Below, in pieces: positions 40,445 through 49,269 of a DNA stretch of 64,000 nt. Location of the stretch: NCBI GenBank assembly GCA_036504995.1, contig DASXUG010000010.1:113940-177939 (forward strand), given 5' to 3'. The notes beneath the pieces are model-generated. The model saw only the letters and a program-made list of their open reading frames with translations, made no database searches and was not told the DNA's origin. How positions within the stretch are numbered: position 1 is the first letter of the stretch; every line of letters starts with the position of its first letter. This stretch comes from DASXUG01 sp036504995. Lineage in GTDB: Bacteria; Pseudomonadota; Gammaproteobacteria; Burkholderiales; Methylophilaceae. Both the position numbers and the translations under genes were made by a program.

Positions 40445-41161
40445 CTAAGCAGTAGTGCTGACCAACGCGCCAGATGAACCATGCCCAGCAAGCTTCTCGG
40501 AAAGTGTTTTAAGAAGTGATTGCAAACTTGCACTGCCGTCATCGGAAGATCCGCCTAGAGAGCTGAGTAAATTTTGGAAACTAGTTTCTAAATTTGATGT
40601 AGATGACGTGCTACTGTTATCTGAAGCGCTTGAGGTACTGCCATCCGCAGAGGTGGACGTGGCATCAGACGTAGCGCTACTAGTTAATTTAGAAATTAAA
40701 CTTTCCAATTTACTTTGCATATCACCACCACCCATACCCATTGGCGGTGGAGGTGGTGGAGGCATATCGCTATCACTTGAAGAGGTATCAGAGGACTGGT
40801 TACTACCGGAGGTACTCGACTGTGACTGTAGTGCCGCAACCAAATTTTGCATAAAACTCTCAAAATTAGACTGTGCTGTAGCATCAGTAGAGCTGCTTGA
40901 ATCGCTTGTGCTGGCAGATGCAGTTGAATCGGTGGCGGTTGACGAGGCGTCTGATGAATCTTGATTGCCAAAAATAGAAGACAGCCCACCAGAAATTCCT
41001 GCTGATTTTAATGCGCTATCGATAGCGCCCAACAAACCTCCACCATCTTTACCTTGTTTAGAGTCATCTGCTGGCTTATGCATATGCCCCGTTGAGTTAC
41101 CTTTTACTTGGGATAAGTATTGAACATTGCTGGTACTTGAAACATTACTAATTGTGCTCAT
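40445..41161 (-). CDS. Ser-rich low-complexity protein of unknown function
   Basis: A 238-residue protein that is about one third serine. It begins M-S-T-I-S-N-V-S-S-T-S-N-V-Q-Y-L, with no signal peptide. Helical amphipathic segments recur: F-E-S-F-M-Q-N-L-V-A-A-L-Q-S-Q, M-Q-S-K-L-E-S-L-I-S-K-L, L-E-T-S-F-Q-N-L-L-S-S-L-G-G and L-Q-S-L-L-K-T-L-S-E-K-L. These are separated by Ser/Asp/Thr linkers and a P7-MGMGGGDM stretch. The repeated F/L-x2-L/F-L pattern suggests coiled or oligomeric binding. It converges on the EF-hand gene and shares its composition. The long opposite-strand frame is a shadow of the Ser codons. Confidence 0.75.
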   Translation of the reverse strand: MSTISNVSSTSNVQYLSQVKGNSTGHMHKPADDSKQGKDGGGLLGAIDSALKSAGISGGLSSIFGNQDSSDASSTATDSTASASTSDSSSSTDATAQSNFESFMQNLVAALQSQSSTSGSNQSSDTSSSDSDMPPPPPPPMGMGGGDMQSKLESLISKLTSSATSDATSTSADGSTSSASDNSSTSSTSNLETSFQNLLSSLGGSSDDGSASLQSLLKTLSEKLAGHGSSGALVSTTA

Positions 41162-41476
41162 TTAACTGACTCCTTAATATGAAATTGGAAATGCCATGTA
41201 TCTCACCACCTAAGCCCTGAGATAAAACAGAGTGCATTAAGCGACGATATAACCTAGCAAACCGCAACAGTGAAGACTCCGCATTGCGATATACCACCTG
41301 TTACAGATTTCACATTAAATCATCTAGTAGTCATCTCCAATTCTGTAATAACGCACGCATAAACACACTAACTTATTGATTTTACTTATATATGTAAATT
41401 TATGTAAAGAAACCATAGACACTATTTGTTTCTCAGAGAACACCATCACCTAGGGTAATTAGCTTAATTTATACAA
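41162..41476. other. Non-coding stretch upstream of the Ser-rich gene
   Basis: About 315 AT-rich bases with no credible gene, holding the promoter of the Ser-rich gene. A GAPDH-side terminator follows. Confidence 0.5.
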
Positions 41477-41514
41477 ACAAAAAAGGGCTCACATTGAGTG
41501 AACCCCTTATTTTT
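41477..41514 (-). terminator. Terminator of the GAPDH-like gene
   Basis: On the minus strand AAGGGGTTCACT-CAAT-GTGAGCCCTT forms a stem with one mismatch, followed by a T-run. It lies about 35 bp beyond the stop of the GAPDH-like gene. Confidence 0.8.
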
Positions 41515-41547
41515 TATAACCCACTACACTCTAATTAATAGACTGAA

Positions 41548-42672
41548 CTATCCTAGCATTTCAACTACATGTTTATGCGCAACTTCTGACTTAGGTGTTT
41601 GATAACTTCTCTTTTGTTTTTGGATATATTGCGCTCTGCTCATCACCCCGAGAACGTCTAACACTCGACAACAATACGCCATTTCGTTGTCATGCATCAA
41701 GGCCAGCCCCACTTGGCGGCCGTTTTGCACACTTAACTGTTTCATCAACAACACTGATGAATACTCAGAACCTAGATAATCAATACTTGCACGCTGTTGA
41801 CCCCAGGCACCATAATCACATTGAATAATACCAGCCATGCCTGTTTTCGCGTAGTGCTCAAATAACTCGACGCACTCTTCTAAAGTAGTATTTTTAGCAA
41901 GTGTTGCTGAAACATCAATCACGGAAACAATTTCAGTGGGCACTCGATACGACAAACAATCTAGCTTACCTTCCAATTCAGGAATCACCATCACGGCGGA
42001 AGTACCTACCCCTGTTGTAGTAGGAATAATAGAAGCAGCGCAAGCTCTACCTAGTTGCGCTGTAGGATGAAAGCCATCTAGCACACGCTGGTCTGACAGT
42101 AGCGGATGTATCGTCACAACGCGACCATGCACGATGCCAAAATGCTCATTTAAAATATAAGCAATCGGCGCAAACGCATTGCCTGTGCAAGTACTAGAGG
42201 TCACTACACGATGCAGTGCAGGGTCATAAGCATCTTCATTCACGCCATAGACCAAGCTAATATCAGCCCCTTTAATATTATTGGTGCACAAAATTTTCTT
42301 GGCAACGTTGTGTTCTAACATCAAATGTAAATCATCAATACTTGCGGTGCCTGTGGAATCTACGAGAACATCCAACTCATACGCCTGCATGGATTCGTAA
42401 TACTCCCCACTCTGACTACGACGGCGATCCACTTGTTCATAGCGAATTTTTTTATTGCCAATGACAATTTCATTATCGGTACAATCCACGTTATAAGGCG
42501 GCTTGCCGTAGGTGGTATCGTGCGCCAACAGATACGTAAGTTGCTCAATAGGCATTACATCGCAAATGACACGAATATCAAAGCGACCGTCCATTAACTT
42601 ACTGTGATTTGCGCGTATAACGCCGCGCCCAATTCTACCTAACCCTGCAATACCAACTTTTAAAGGTTTCAT
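41548..42672 (-). CDS. Divergent glyceraldehyde-3-phosphate dehydrogenase-like protein
   Basis: A 374-residue protein, longer than the usual 330-335. The NAD fold begins G-I-A-G-L-G-R-I-G-R-G. The catalytic Cys region is S-S-T-C-T-G-N-A-F-A-P (about 158-168) instead of the usual S-N-A-S-C-T-T-N-C-L-A-P, keeping the Cys. The active-site His lies in V-T-I-H-P-L-L-S-D-Q-R-V-L-D-G-F-H-P. It keeps G-V-G-T-S-A-V near the phosphate-binding loop and ends with N-E-M-A-Y-C-C-R-V-L-D, where normal enzymes have N-E-x-G-Y-S-x-R-V-x-D. Substrate may be another phosphorylated aldehyde such as erythrose 4-phosphate. It is monocistronic. Confidence 0.85.
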   Translation of the reverse strand: MKPLKVGIAGLGRIGRGVIRANHSKLMDGRFDIRVICDVMPIEQLTYLLAHDTTYGKPPYNVDCTDNEIVIGNKKIRYEQVDRRRSQSGEYYESMQAYELDVLVDSTGTASIDDLHLMLEHNVAKKILCTNNIKGADISLVYGVNEDAYDPALHRVVTSSTCTGNAFAPIAYILNEHFGIVHGRVVTIHPLLSDQRVLDGFHPTAQLGRACAASIIPTTTGVGTSAVMVIPELEGKLDCLSYRVPTEIVSVIDVSATLAKNTTLEECVELFEHYAKTGMAGIIQCDYGAWGQQRASIDYLGSEYSSVLLMKQLSVQNGRQVGLALMHDNEMAYCCRVLDVLGVMSRAQYIQKQKRSYQTPKSEVAHKHVVEMLG

Positions 42673-42714
42673 AAACCTTCCCCCGTCTATCTACAAGCTT
42701 CATAACAATTGGAT

Positions 42715-42733
42715 GTTCGGTGGTTGACCGAAC
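42715..42733. promoter_or_regulatory. Short inverted repeat in the GAPDH-like leader
   Basis: GTTCGGT-GGTTG-ACCGAAC lies about 43 bp upstream of the GAPDH-like start. It may be an operator or a leader hairpin; no protein can be assigned. Confidence 0.3.
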
Positions 42734-42834
42734 GCATAGATTTTTTCAGCGCTGGTTAAGCACCTCTCTCAGATATGTTTCGGCATTAAATCCGTAAACT
42801 TTAAAGGGGTTAGAAAAAAGATCAGGAAAATTTC

Positions 42835-45252
42835 TTATTCGGTGTACCAGTAATGTAAATTCACGTGTCGCCAAGGCCTGACTTGAATACTGGAAATGCT
42901 AGTGTCTGTAGTATCTGACTTAGAGATGCTGGATTTGACAACATTTAGTGACGAATCTTTAGCTGCAAAATCGATCAGCACTGCGCCATCCTTATCGGAG
43001 CGAAACAAACGACTTTGTGCTTGCTGATAGCGATTCCATATTTGGGTTTTGGGATGACCAAAACGATTGAGATAGCCCACAGTAAAAATAGAAACTTGCG
43101 GGTTAACTGCCGCAATAAATTCTGGAGTGGAGGAAGTTTTACTGCCATGGTGCGGCACCACTAATACATCAGTGCCAAGTTTGTCAGTCTCATTCTCAAG
43201 CAACTCAGCCTCAGACTCTTTTTCAATATCGCCTACTAATAACAGGCTACCGAATAGACTTGTAATGCGTAGCACACAACTACGGTTATTATCTTTGATC
43301 TCCGTATTTTCGTAACTGTCAAAGCTAGGATGTAGCACTTCAAAACGCACCCCATCCCATTGCCATGTTTGCCCTGCAAAACAGGACAGGTGTTTTTGGC
43401 TTTCCAACCCCTTCATGTCTAAGGGAAATGAAGTGGCTAACCATTTTACAGGCATCTGTGACAACACCGACACCATGCCGCCGCTATGATCTGCATCATC
43501 ATGGCTCACTACCATGCCATCAAGCTGACGTATACCCTCCCCACGCAAGAACGGCACAACAATACGACTACCACTATCACTTTGGCTTGAATACTTGGGG
43601 CCAGTATCGTATAAAAAATCATGATGCTGTGTTTGTACCACCACTGCCAGCCCCTGCCCCACGTCCAGCACCGCCACACGCATCGCACCCTGCTCCGGAC
43701 GCTTAGGCACGATAAGCAACATGGGCAACAAACCTAACAAACCCAAATAGCGTAGCGGGAATCCGCGTGGCATCAACACCCACATAATCCCTAACACTGC
43801 GATAGGTAATGTCCAGCTTGGTGGCGCATGTTGTTGCCAAGTGCTGAGCGGGAAACTCGCCATCCAAATCAGCATATTCATACACCATGCCATCACCCAA
43901 TGCGCTAAATGTAGAGCGGCATCTACAGGAAACAACGCGCCAAGCAAGGTAAGCGGCACCACCACCAAGCTGACTAAGGGAATTGCAATCGCATTCGCCA
44001 AAGGCGAAATAATAGACACTTGCTGAAACAACACCAGTAATAAAGGAATCAACCCCAGCGTAACGGCCCATTGAGTATGCACAGCCTCGCGTAGCCAATG
44101 TGGGCGAGCTAAACGTGCCCCCAAGGCAAAACCCATTAACGCAACTGCACCGAAGGAGAGCCAAAAACCAGGAACTAGCACAGACCATGGATCTAGTACC
44201 ACCACGACCAACAAAGTGTAGGCCAACACGCGAGAGAGAGCGACTTGACGGCCACTCCAGACAGCCCAAGCCATCACTGCCAACATATATAAAGTACGTT
44301 GCGATGGCACGGAAAAACCTGCCACTAAGGCATACATCAGAGCAAGGATTGCCCCAGCGAGCACTGCCGCTTTACGCGTAGGCAATAAGAGTACCAACCT
44401 CTCGTTTCTACACCATATCGCTGCCACAAAACCATAGGCCAAGCCTGCTAGCATGGTAATGTGCAAACCAGAGATGCTCATAAGATGATTAACACCTGTG
44501 CGTAAAAACACCTGCCAATCTTGCTGCAAAATGCCGCTTTCATCGCCAATCGCCAAAGCTTCTAGCACACCAGCGTAGGGCTTATCTGCTAGTACTTGGT
44601 GCATACGTATATGAATTTTTTCGCGTGCCGCCTCCACAACATAACTGGGGCGAAACACAAAATTTTGCATTAACTGATCTGCATGTTTAATGCTGCCAAC
44701 CGCGCGAATATTGCGCTCTAACGCCCATGCTTCAAAATCAAAGCCATGCGGATTAACCGTACCATGGGGACGTTTTAACTTCACGGTCAAACGCCAGCGC
44801 TCGCCTGCATGAAAGTGATTGGTTTTAACTTCATTGGCTACATTACCGCCAAATGCATCGTTGTGATATTGAGTAATAGAGATATGTTGAGGCACGACAT
44901 TCTGCATAGCTTCTTGTGGTGACAATACTTTTTCCACATCAAACTCAAAGCGCTCCCCGCGCTCTAGCTGTTGTGGCAAGCTTGCAACGATGCCTTCAAT
45001 TTGAATCGCCTTGGTTTCCCACGCAGTGGGCAAGGCATCTGCCAGACGGTGCTGCGCCATAAGCAGCGCCCAGAAATAACCTGTCAGTACACCAAACAAT
45101 ATTAAATAAGTGGTACGAAAAACAGACAGCCGCCTAAAAAACACAGCGAGCAAAAAGATGGGAACAAGTAAAAAAGCCCAGTAGACACTGGGCAACGCAG
45201 GCATTTGTTGCAAACACCACGCACCGAAAACGAAAGTCAGTGCGAATAACAT
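42835..45252 (-). CDS. comEC: DNA internalisation protein ComEC/Rec2
   Basis: A large integral membrane channel that passes single-stranded DNA during natural transformation. I use the ATG at 45252, just after the lolD stop; longer extension runs into lolD in another frame. The N-terminal part has several spans and a DUF4131 region (G-E-R-F-E-F-D-V, P-H-G-T-V-N-P-H-G-F-D-F-E-A-W). The competence core contains M-S-I-S-G-L-H-I-T-M-L-A-G-L-A and G-F-S-V-P-S-Q-R-T-L-Y-M-L. The C-terminal metallo-beta-lactamase-like domain has D-V-G-Q-G-L-A-V-V-V, S-H-D-D-A-D-H-S-G-G and P-H-H-G-S-K-T-S. It is 805 residues. The position after lolCD is common in betaproteobacteria. Confidence 0.93.
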   Translation of the reverse strand: MLFALTFVFGAWCLQQMPALPSVYWAFLLVPIFLLAVFFRRLSVFRTTYLILFGVLTGYFWALLMAQHRLADALPTAWETKAIQIEGIVASLPQQLERGERFEFDVEKVLSPQEAMQNVVPQHISITQYHNDAFGGNVANEVKTNHFHAGERWRLTVKLKRPHGTVNPHGFDFEAWALERNIRAVGSIKHADQLMQNFVFRPSYVVEAAREKIHIRMHQVLADKPYAGVLEALAIGDESGILQQDWQVFLRTGVNHLMSISGLHITMLAGLAYGFVAAIWCRNERLVLLLPTRKAAVLAGAILALMYALVAGFSVPSQRTLYMLAVMAWAVWSGRQVALSRVLAYTLLVVVVLDPWSVLVPGFWLSFGAVALMGFALGARLARPHWLREAVHTQWAVTLGLIPLLLVLFQQVSIISPLANAIAIPLVSLVVVPLTLLGALFPVDAALHLAHWVMAWCMNMLIWMASFPLSTWQQHAPPSWTLPIAVLGIMWVLMPRGFPLRYLGLLGLLPMLLIVPKRPEQGAMRVAVLDVGQGLAVVVQTQHHDFLYDTGPKYSSQSDSGSRIVVPFLRGEGIRQLDGMVVSHDDADHSGGMVSVLSQMPVKWLATSFPLDMKGLESQKHLSCFAGQTWQWDGVRFEVLHPSFDSYENTEIKDNNRSCVLRITSLFGSLLLVGDIEKESEAELLENETDKLGTDVLVVPHHGSKTSSTPEFIAAVNPQVSIFTVGYLNRFGHPKTQIWNRYQQAQSRLFRSDKDGAVLIDFAAKDSSLNVVKSSISKSDTTDTSISSIQVRPWRHVNLHYWYTE

Positions 45253-45259
45253 GAGGCGT

Positions 45260-45946
45260 TTAAGCCCGTGCTGAAACCAACAATCCGTCTTGCAGACGAT
45301 ATTGGCGCTGCATTTTCGCTGCCAACTCCAAATCATGCGTGACTACGACCAAGCTTACCCCTTGGTTCTTATTTAACTCCAGCAATAAATCAAACACGCC
45401 ATTAGCTGTGGTGCGATCGAGGTTGCCTGTAGGCTCATCCGCCAAAATACATTGCGGATTGGTCACTAGTGCGCGTGCGACTGCGGCACGTTGACGCTCA
45501 CCGCCAGAAAGCTCCCCTGGCATATGCTCTAGCCGATGCTGCAAGCCGACTTTCGCTAGTGTCTCCGCAGCCAAAGTTAGCGCCTGCTGACGTGGCATAC
45601 GACGAATCAACAAAGGCATCGCAACATTTTCAACCGCGGTAAACTCTGGCAGCAAATGGTGAAACTGATAAACAAACCCCAAAGATTGATTACGCAATTG
45701 ACCACGTTTAGTCTCACTCATGGTCGCTAAGGGCTGATCAAGAATACTCACCTCGCCTGCGCTCGGCGCATCTAGGCCACCCAGCAAATGTAATAGAGTA
45801 CTTTTACCCGAACCAGAGGTGCCAACTATGGCTACTTGCTCACCAGCGCCAACGCTAAAGTCAATGCCATTGAGCACTGCCACATCCAGCCCTGCATAGG
45901 TTTTACGCAAACCACTACAAGCTAAGATTGAGTGAGTATTATTCAT
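45260..45946 (-). CDS. lolD: Lipoprotein-releasing system ATP-binding protein
   Basis: A 228-residue ABC ATPase. Walker A is G-T-S-G-S-G-K-S-T-L-L, the signature is L-S-G-G-E-R-Q-R-A-A-V-A-R-A-L, Walker B is C-I-L-A-D-E-P-T-G-N-L-D, and the switch His is in V-T-H-D. It matches the LolD/MacB subfamily (Y-Q-F-H-H-L-L-P-E-F-T-A-V-E-N-V). It powers release of outer-membrane lipoproteins to LolA with the upstream permease, which it overlaps by 8 bp. Confidence 0.95.
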   Translation of the reverse strand: MNNTHSILACSGLRKTYAGLDVAVLNGIDFSVGAGEQVAIVGTSGSGKSTLLHLLGGLDAPSAGEVSILDQPLATMSETKRGQLRNQSLGFVYQFHHLLPEFTAVENVAMPLLIRRMPRQQALTLAAETLAKVGLQHRLEHMPGELSGGERQRAAVARALVTNPQCILADEPTGNLDRTTANGVFDLLLELNKNQGVSLVVVTHDLELAAKMQRQYRLQDGLLVSARA

Positions 45947-47213
45947 AACGTAAAGCCTCTGCAGGATTGGTTTTAGAGGCTTTCCAACTGGGGTAAAGCG
46001 TGGCTAATAAACTCAGCACGAAAGATAAAATCGTGATGGTAATCACATCACTCCACAACAGGTGGGAAGGCAATTCGCTGATGTAATATACGTCTTTCGC
46101 CAAAAACTGCACATGAAATAAGTTTTCAAGAAACGGCACTATGGTACCAATATTAAAAGCCACTAGGACACCGACCAGTGCTCCAACCACAGTGCCAATC
46201 ACACCAATCAGTGCACCTTGCACCATAAAAATGAGCATGATACTGCGTGGGCTAGCGCCAAAAGTACGCATAATGGCAATATCCGCGCGCTTATCTGTCA
46301 CCGCCATCACCAGTGTTGAAACGATATTAAATGCTGCTACCGCAACGATAAGCGCCAAAATAATAAACATTACGCGCTTTTCCATCTGCACTGCTCGGAA
46401 AAAATTAGCGTGCTCCTGTGTCCAATCCGTTAAATAGTAGGTCCCGCTATAACTGAGTAAGTTTGCCAAATCACGGGTCACGGTGGGGGCTTTAAATAAA
46501 TCATCTAACTTCAAACGCACACCTGAGACTTTATCATTCATGCGATACAACTTGGCGGCATCATCAATATGAATCAACGCCAAGCCCGCATCGTATTCAT
46601 ACATCCCCACCTGAAACAAACCCACTACGGTAAATTGCTTAATACGTGGCACCACGCCAGTAGGTGTAAATTGCCCTTGTGGTGCGAGTAACACCACTTT
46701 ATCACCTAATATCACGCCTAGGGATTGCGCCAACTCCACGCCTAGTACGATGCCAAAATCACCAGCTTGCAGGTTATCTAAACTACCAGCCTTCATATGG
46801 GCGCTTAAATCAGACACATTCACTTCTGTTGATGGCAACACGCCGCGCACGATCGCACCCTGTACGGCTTGCCCATTAGAAAGCATCCCCTGCGCCATAA
46901 TAAACGGCGCAACCGCTTGCACATGTGGGGCTTTATCAACCTTGGCCGATAAATTTTGCCAGTTCGCAAGCTGGTTATTTTCGCCAGTAATTTGCACGTG
47001 CGAAGCCACGCCCAAAATGCGCGCGCGCAATTCTTCTTGAAATCCATTCATCACCGATAGCACAACGATCAACGCCGCCACCCCCAAGCCGATGCCTATC
47101 ATGCTCGTGAGCGAAATAAATGAAATGAAATGATTCTGCCGCTTAGCACGCGTGTAACGCATACCGACAAACAGCTCGTAAGGTAAAGATTGAAGTGACA
47201 AATTAATCAACAT
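45939..47213 (-). CDS. lolC: Lipoprotein-releasing ABC transporter permease (LolC/E)
   Basis: A 424-residue inner membrane permease with four spans and a large periplasmic domain, in the MacB/FtsX-like layout. The N-terminal signature Y-E-L-F-V-G-M-R-Y-T-R-A-K-R-Q-N-H-F-I-S-F-I-S and V-L-S-V-M-N-G-F-Q-E-E-L-R are typical of LolC/LolE, as is D-I-A-I-M-R-T-F-G-A-S-P (about 304-315). Only one permease gene is present here, so the complex is probably a LolF-type homodimer with LolD. The start could also be the internal Met before R-Y-T-R. Confidence 0.94.
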   Translation of the reverse strand: MLINLSLQSLPYELFVGMRYTRAKRQNHFISFISLTSMIGIGLGVAALIVVLSVMNGFQEELRARILGVASHVQITGENNQLANWQNLSAKVDKAPHVQAVAPFIMAQGMLSNGQAVQGAIVRGVLPSTEVNVSDLSAHMKAGSLDNLQAGDFGIVLGVELAQSLGVILGDKVVLLAPQGQFTPTGVVPRIKQFTVVGLFQVGMYEYDAGLALIHIDDAAKLYRMNDKVSGVRLKLDDLFKAPTVTRDLANLLSYSGTYYLTDWTQEHANFFRAVQMEKRVMFIILALIVAVAAFNIVSTLVMAVTDKRADIAIMRTFGASPRSIMLIFMVQGALIGVIGTVVGALVGVLVAFNIGTIVPFLENLFHVQFLAKDVYYISELPSHLLWSDVITITILSFVLSLLATLYPSWKASKTNPAEALRYE

Positions 47214-47273
47214 TTAATGGAATGAACGTAATTCTAGCACTTGTGTTGCTGATAAACCTGCTAAAATTATCTT

Positions 47274-47885
47274 ATGTTTACAGGCATCATACAAACGGTT
47301 GGACAAATCGAGCACATCACTCCTGCTGGAGAGGATGTAAAACTTCATATTCATACAGGGGAGTTAGATTTAGCCGATGTCGTATTGGGTGACAGCATCG
47401 CAGTTAACGGCGTTTGTCTGACAGTGATCCATTTAGACAAAAAACACTTTGAGGCACATGTTTCAAAAGAAACACTCAATTGCACAGCTGGCTTAAACAC
47501 TGAGCGTTCGGTGAATTTAGAAAAAGCCCTGCGCTACTCAGACCGCTTAGGTGGGCATTTAGTTAGTGGCCATGTAGATGGCGTCGGCCAAGTAGTGCGT
47601 TTTGAACAATTGGGCGATTGCTGGCAATTGGTCGTCCGTGCACCCCATAATATTTCTTGCTATATCGCGGTGAAAGGGTCAATCACTGTTGATGGTGTCA
47701 GCCTCACCGTAAACACCATAGAAAAAGACACATTTAGCGTGAATTTAATCCCGCATACGCTATCTCACACCACACTGCAGTATTTAGGTGTTGGTAGCCG
47801 TGTGAATTTAGAGGCCGATTTAATCGCTCGCTATGTTGAACGCATGGCGCAATGGCAAACCGAAAACGATGGAGACAAGGCTTAA
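47274..47885 (+). CDS. ribE: Riboflavin synthase alpha subunit
   Basis: A 203-residue trimeric enzyme that dismutates two 6,7-dimethyl-8-ribityllumazine molecules into riboflavin. It has the two lumazine-binding beta-barrel repeats: M-F-T-G-I-I-Q-T-V-G (1-10), D-S-I-A-V-N-G-V-C-L-T-V (about 38-49), then G-H-L-V-S-G-H-V-D-G-V-G and G-S-I-T-V-D-G-V-S-L-T-V-N. Its stop overlaps the start of ribB by one base (TAATG), so translation is coupled. No FMN riboswitch is visible in the 60-bp gap before it. Confidence 0.96.
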   Translation: MFTGIIQTVGQIEHITPAGEDVKLHIHTGELDLADVVLGDSIAVNGVCLTVIHLDKKHFEAHVSKETLNCTAGLNTERSVNLEKALRYSDRLGGHLVSGHVDGVGQVVRFEQLGDCWQLVVRAPHNISCYIAVKGSITVDGVSLTVNTIEKDTFSVNLIPHTLSHTTLQYLGVGSRVNLEADLIARYVERMAQWQTENDGDKA

Positions 47886-48988
47886 TGCCAGAACGTTGTA
47901 TTAGCAGTACCACAGAAATTATAGAAGAGATTCGCCAAGGTCGCATGGTGGTATTGGTGGATGAGGAGGACCGTGAAAACGAAGGCGACTTGGTCCTTGC
48001 CGCACAATTTACCACACCAGAGCATATTAACTTTATGGCGAAATACGGCCGTGGGCTAATCTGCCTCACCCTCACCGAATCACGCTGCAAGCAGCTTCAC
48101 TTACCTTCTATGGTAGAAAAAAATGGCTCTAGCATGCGCACCAACTTTACCGTGTCGATTGAAGCAGCCGAGGGTGTCACCACTGGCATCTCAGCCGCAG
48201 ACCGCGCCCGTACAGTACAAGCTGCCGTAGCGAGAAATGCTCAACCTAAAGACATTGTCAGCCCTGGCCATATATTTCCGCTAACGGCAGAAAACGGCGG
48301 CGTTTTGGTGCGTGCCGGACACACAGAAGCTGGCTGTGATTTAGCAAATTTAGCTGGTCTAGAGCCTGCATCAGTCATTTGTGAAATTTTAAAAGATGAC
48401 GGGAGCATGGCTCGCTTGCCAGATTTAATTGAATTCGCAAATCAGCATAACTTAAAAATCGGCACCATTGCCGATCTAATTCATTACCGCAGTGGAACCG
48501 AACGACTAATTGAGCGCAGTGCCGAGCGAGTGATTCAAACACCATATGGCGAAATGCGATTGATCGCGTACGCTGACACTATCGCTAACGAAACACATTT
48601 AGCCTTAGTGAAAGGCGAGATTTCTGGCGATAAAGAAACCTTAGTACGCGTACATGAACCACTTTCAGTATTCGATTTGCTAGACAGCTCCAGCCAATCC
48701 CATTCGTGGAACACGTTAAATACACTCAAGACCATTAACGAAGCTGGCTGTGGTGTGCTAGTACTGTTACATCGTACCGAAAATGGCGATGCATTACTCA
48801 ACAGCATTTTACAAGCAGACAACCCCAAGCGATCCCGTCAAGATTTGCGTGATTACGGCATAGGCTCTCAAATATTGTTAGATGTGGGTGTACGCAAAAT
48901 GAAGTTGATGGCAACGCCACGTAAAATGCCAAGCATGATAGGTTTTGGATTAGAGGTATCGGGATATATGGAGCCAGATAGATCGTAA
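47885..48988 (+). CDS. ribB: 3,4-Dihydroxy-2-butanone-4-phosphate synthase with degenerate GTP cyclohydrolase II domain (RibBX type)
   Basis: A 367-residue protein. The N-terminal DHBP synthase domain (about 1-205) is intact: V-D-E-E-D-R-E-N-E-G-D-L, M-R-T-N-F-T-V-S-I-E-A, T-G-I-S-A-A-D-R-A-R-T and G-H-T-E-A-G-C-D-L. The C-terminal part has the position and length of RibA but lacks its zinc-binding C-x2-D-x7-C-x-C motif. At that place it reads V-R-V-H-E-P-L-S-V-F-D-L-L-D-S-S, and the catalytic R-G-x-G region is replaced by D-Y-G-I-G-S-Q-I. This matches RibBX proteins, where the second domain is inactive. The cell therefore needs a separate ribA. It is coupled to ribE. Confidence 0.93.
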   Translation: MPERCISSTTEIIEEIRQGRMVVLVDEEDRENEGDLVLAAQFTTPEHINFMAKYGRGLICLTLTESRCKQLHLPSMVEKNGSSMRTNFTVSIEAAEGVTTGISAADRARTVQAAVARNAQPKDIVSPGHIFPLTAENGGVLVRAGHTEAGCDLANLAGLEPASVICEILKDDGSMARLPDLIEFANQHNLKIGTIADLIHYRSGTERLIERSAERVIQTPYGEMRLIAYADTIANETHLALVKGEISGDKETLVRVHEPLSVFDLLDSSSQSHSWNTLNTLKTINEAGCGVLVLLHRTENGDALLNSILQADNPKRSRQDLRDYGIGSQILLDVGVRKMKLMATPRKMPSMIGFGLEVSGYMEPDRS

Positions 48989-49269
48989 TCAAACGATGTA
49001 AATACCACCGCATAAGGATCCAGTTGCCCATATGTAGGTTCACAAACTTTGAACAAACTACTATCCACTCAAAAATAATGGATGATATATGCTTTTAGCA
49101 TCCGGACTAATTAAGACGCAAGCGAAAAAGATCATCTTTTTTTGCAACAGCGCTGCTTGTATAACTTTTTAGTCAGTTACAAGAGAGTCTGTGCAGATTA
49201 ATTAGTTAGCTAAATTACTGCTTGACTCACCCTGACAACATCTCAATTTAACCTTATGGTACGGTAGCA

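Noticed and set aside
40455..40964. Plus-strand 169-residue frame in the Ser-rich gene region
   Set aside because: Shadow produced by Ser codons of the minus-strand gene; it has no ribosome site, and the minus-strand gene has a normal start and organised helical segments.
43703..44269. 188-residue minus-strand frame inside comEC
   Set aside because: Lies in another frame of a clearly conserved comEC region and shows no domain.
47214..47273. FMN riboswitch before ribE
   Set aside because: The gap is only 60 bp and no RFN-like conserved segments are present.
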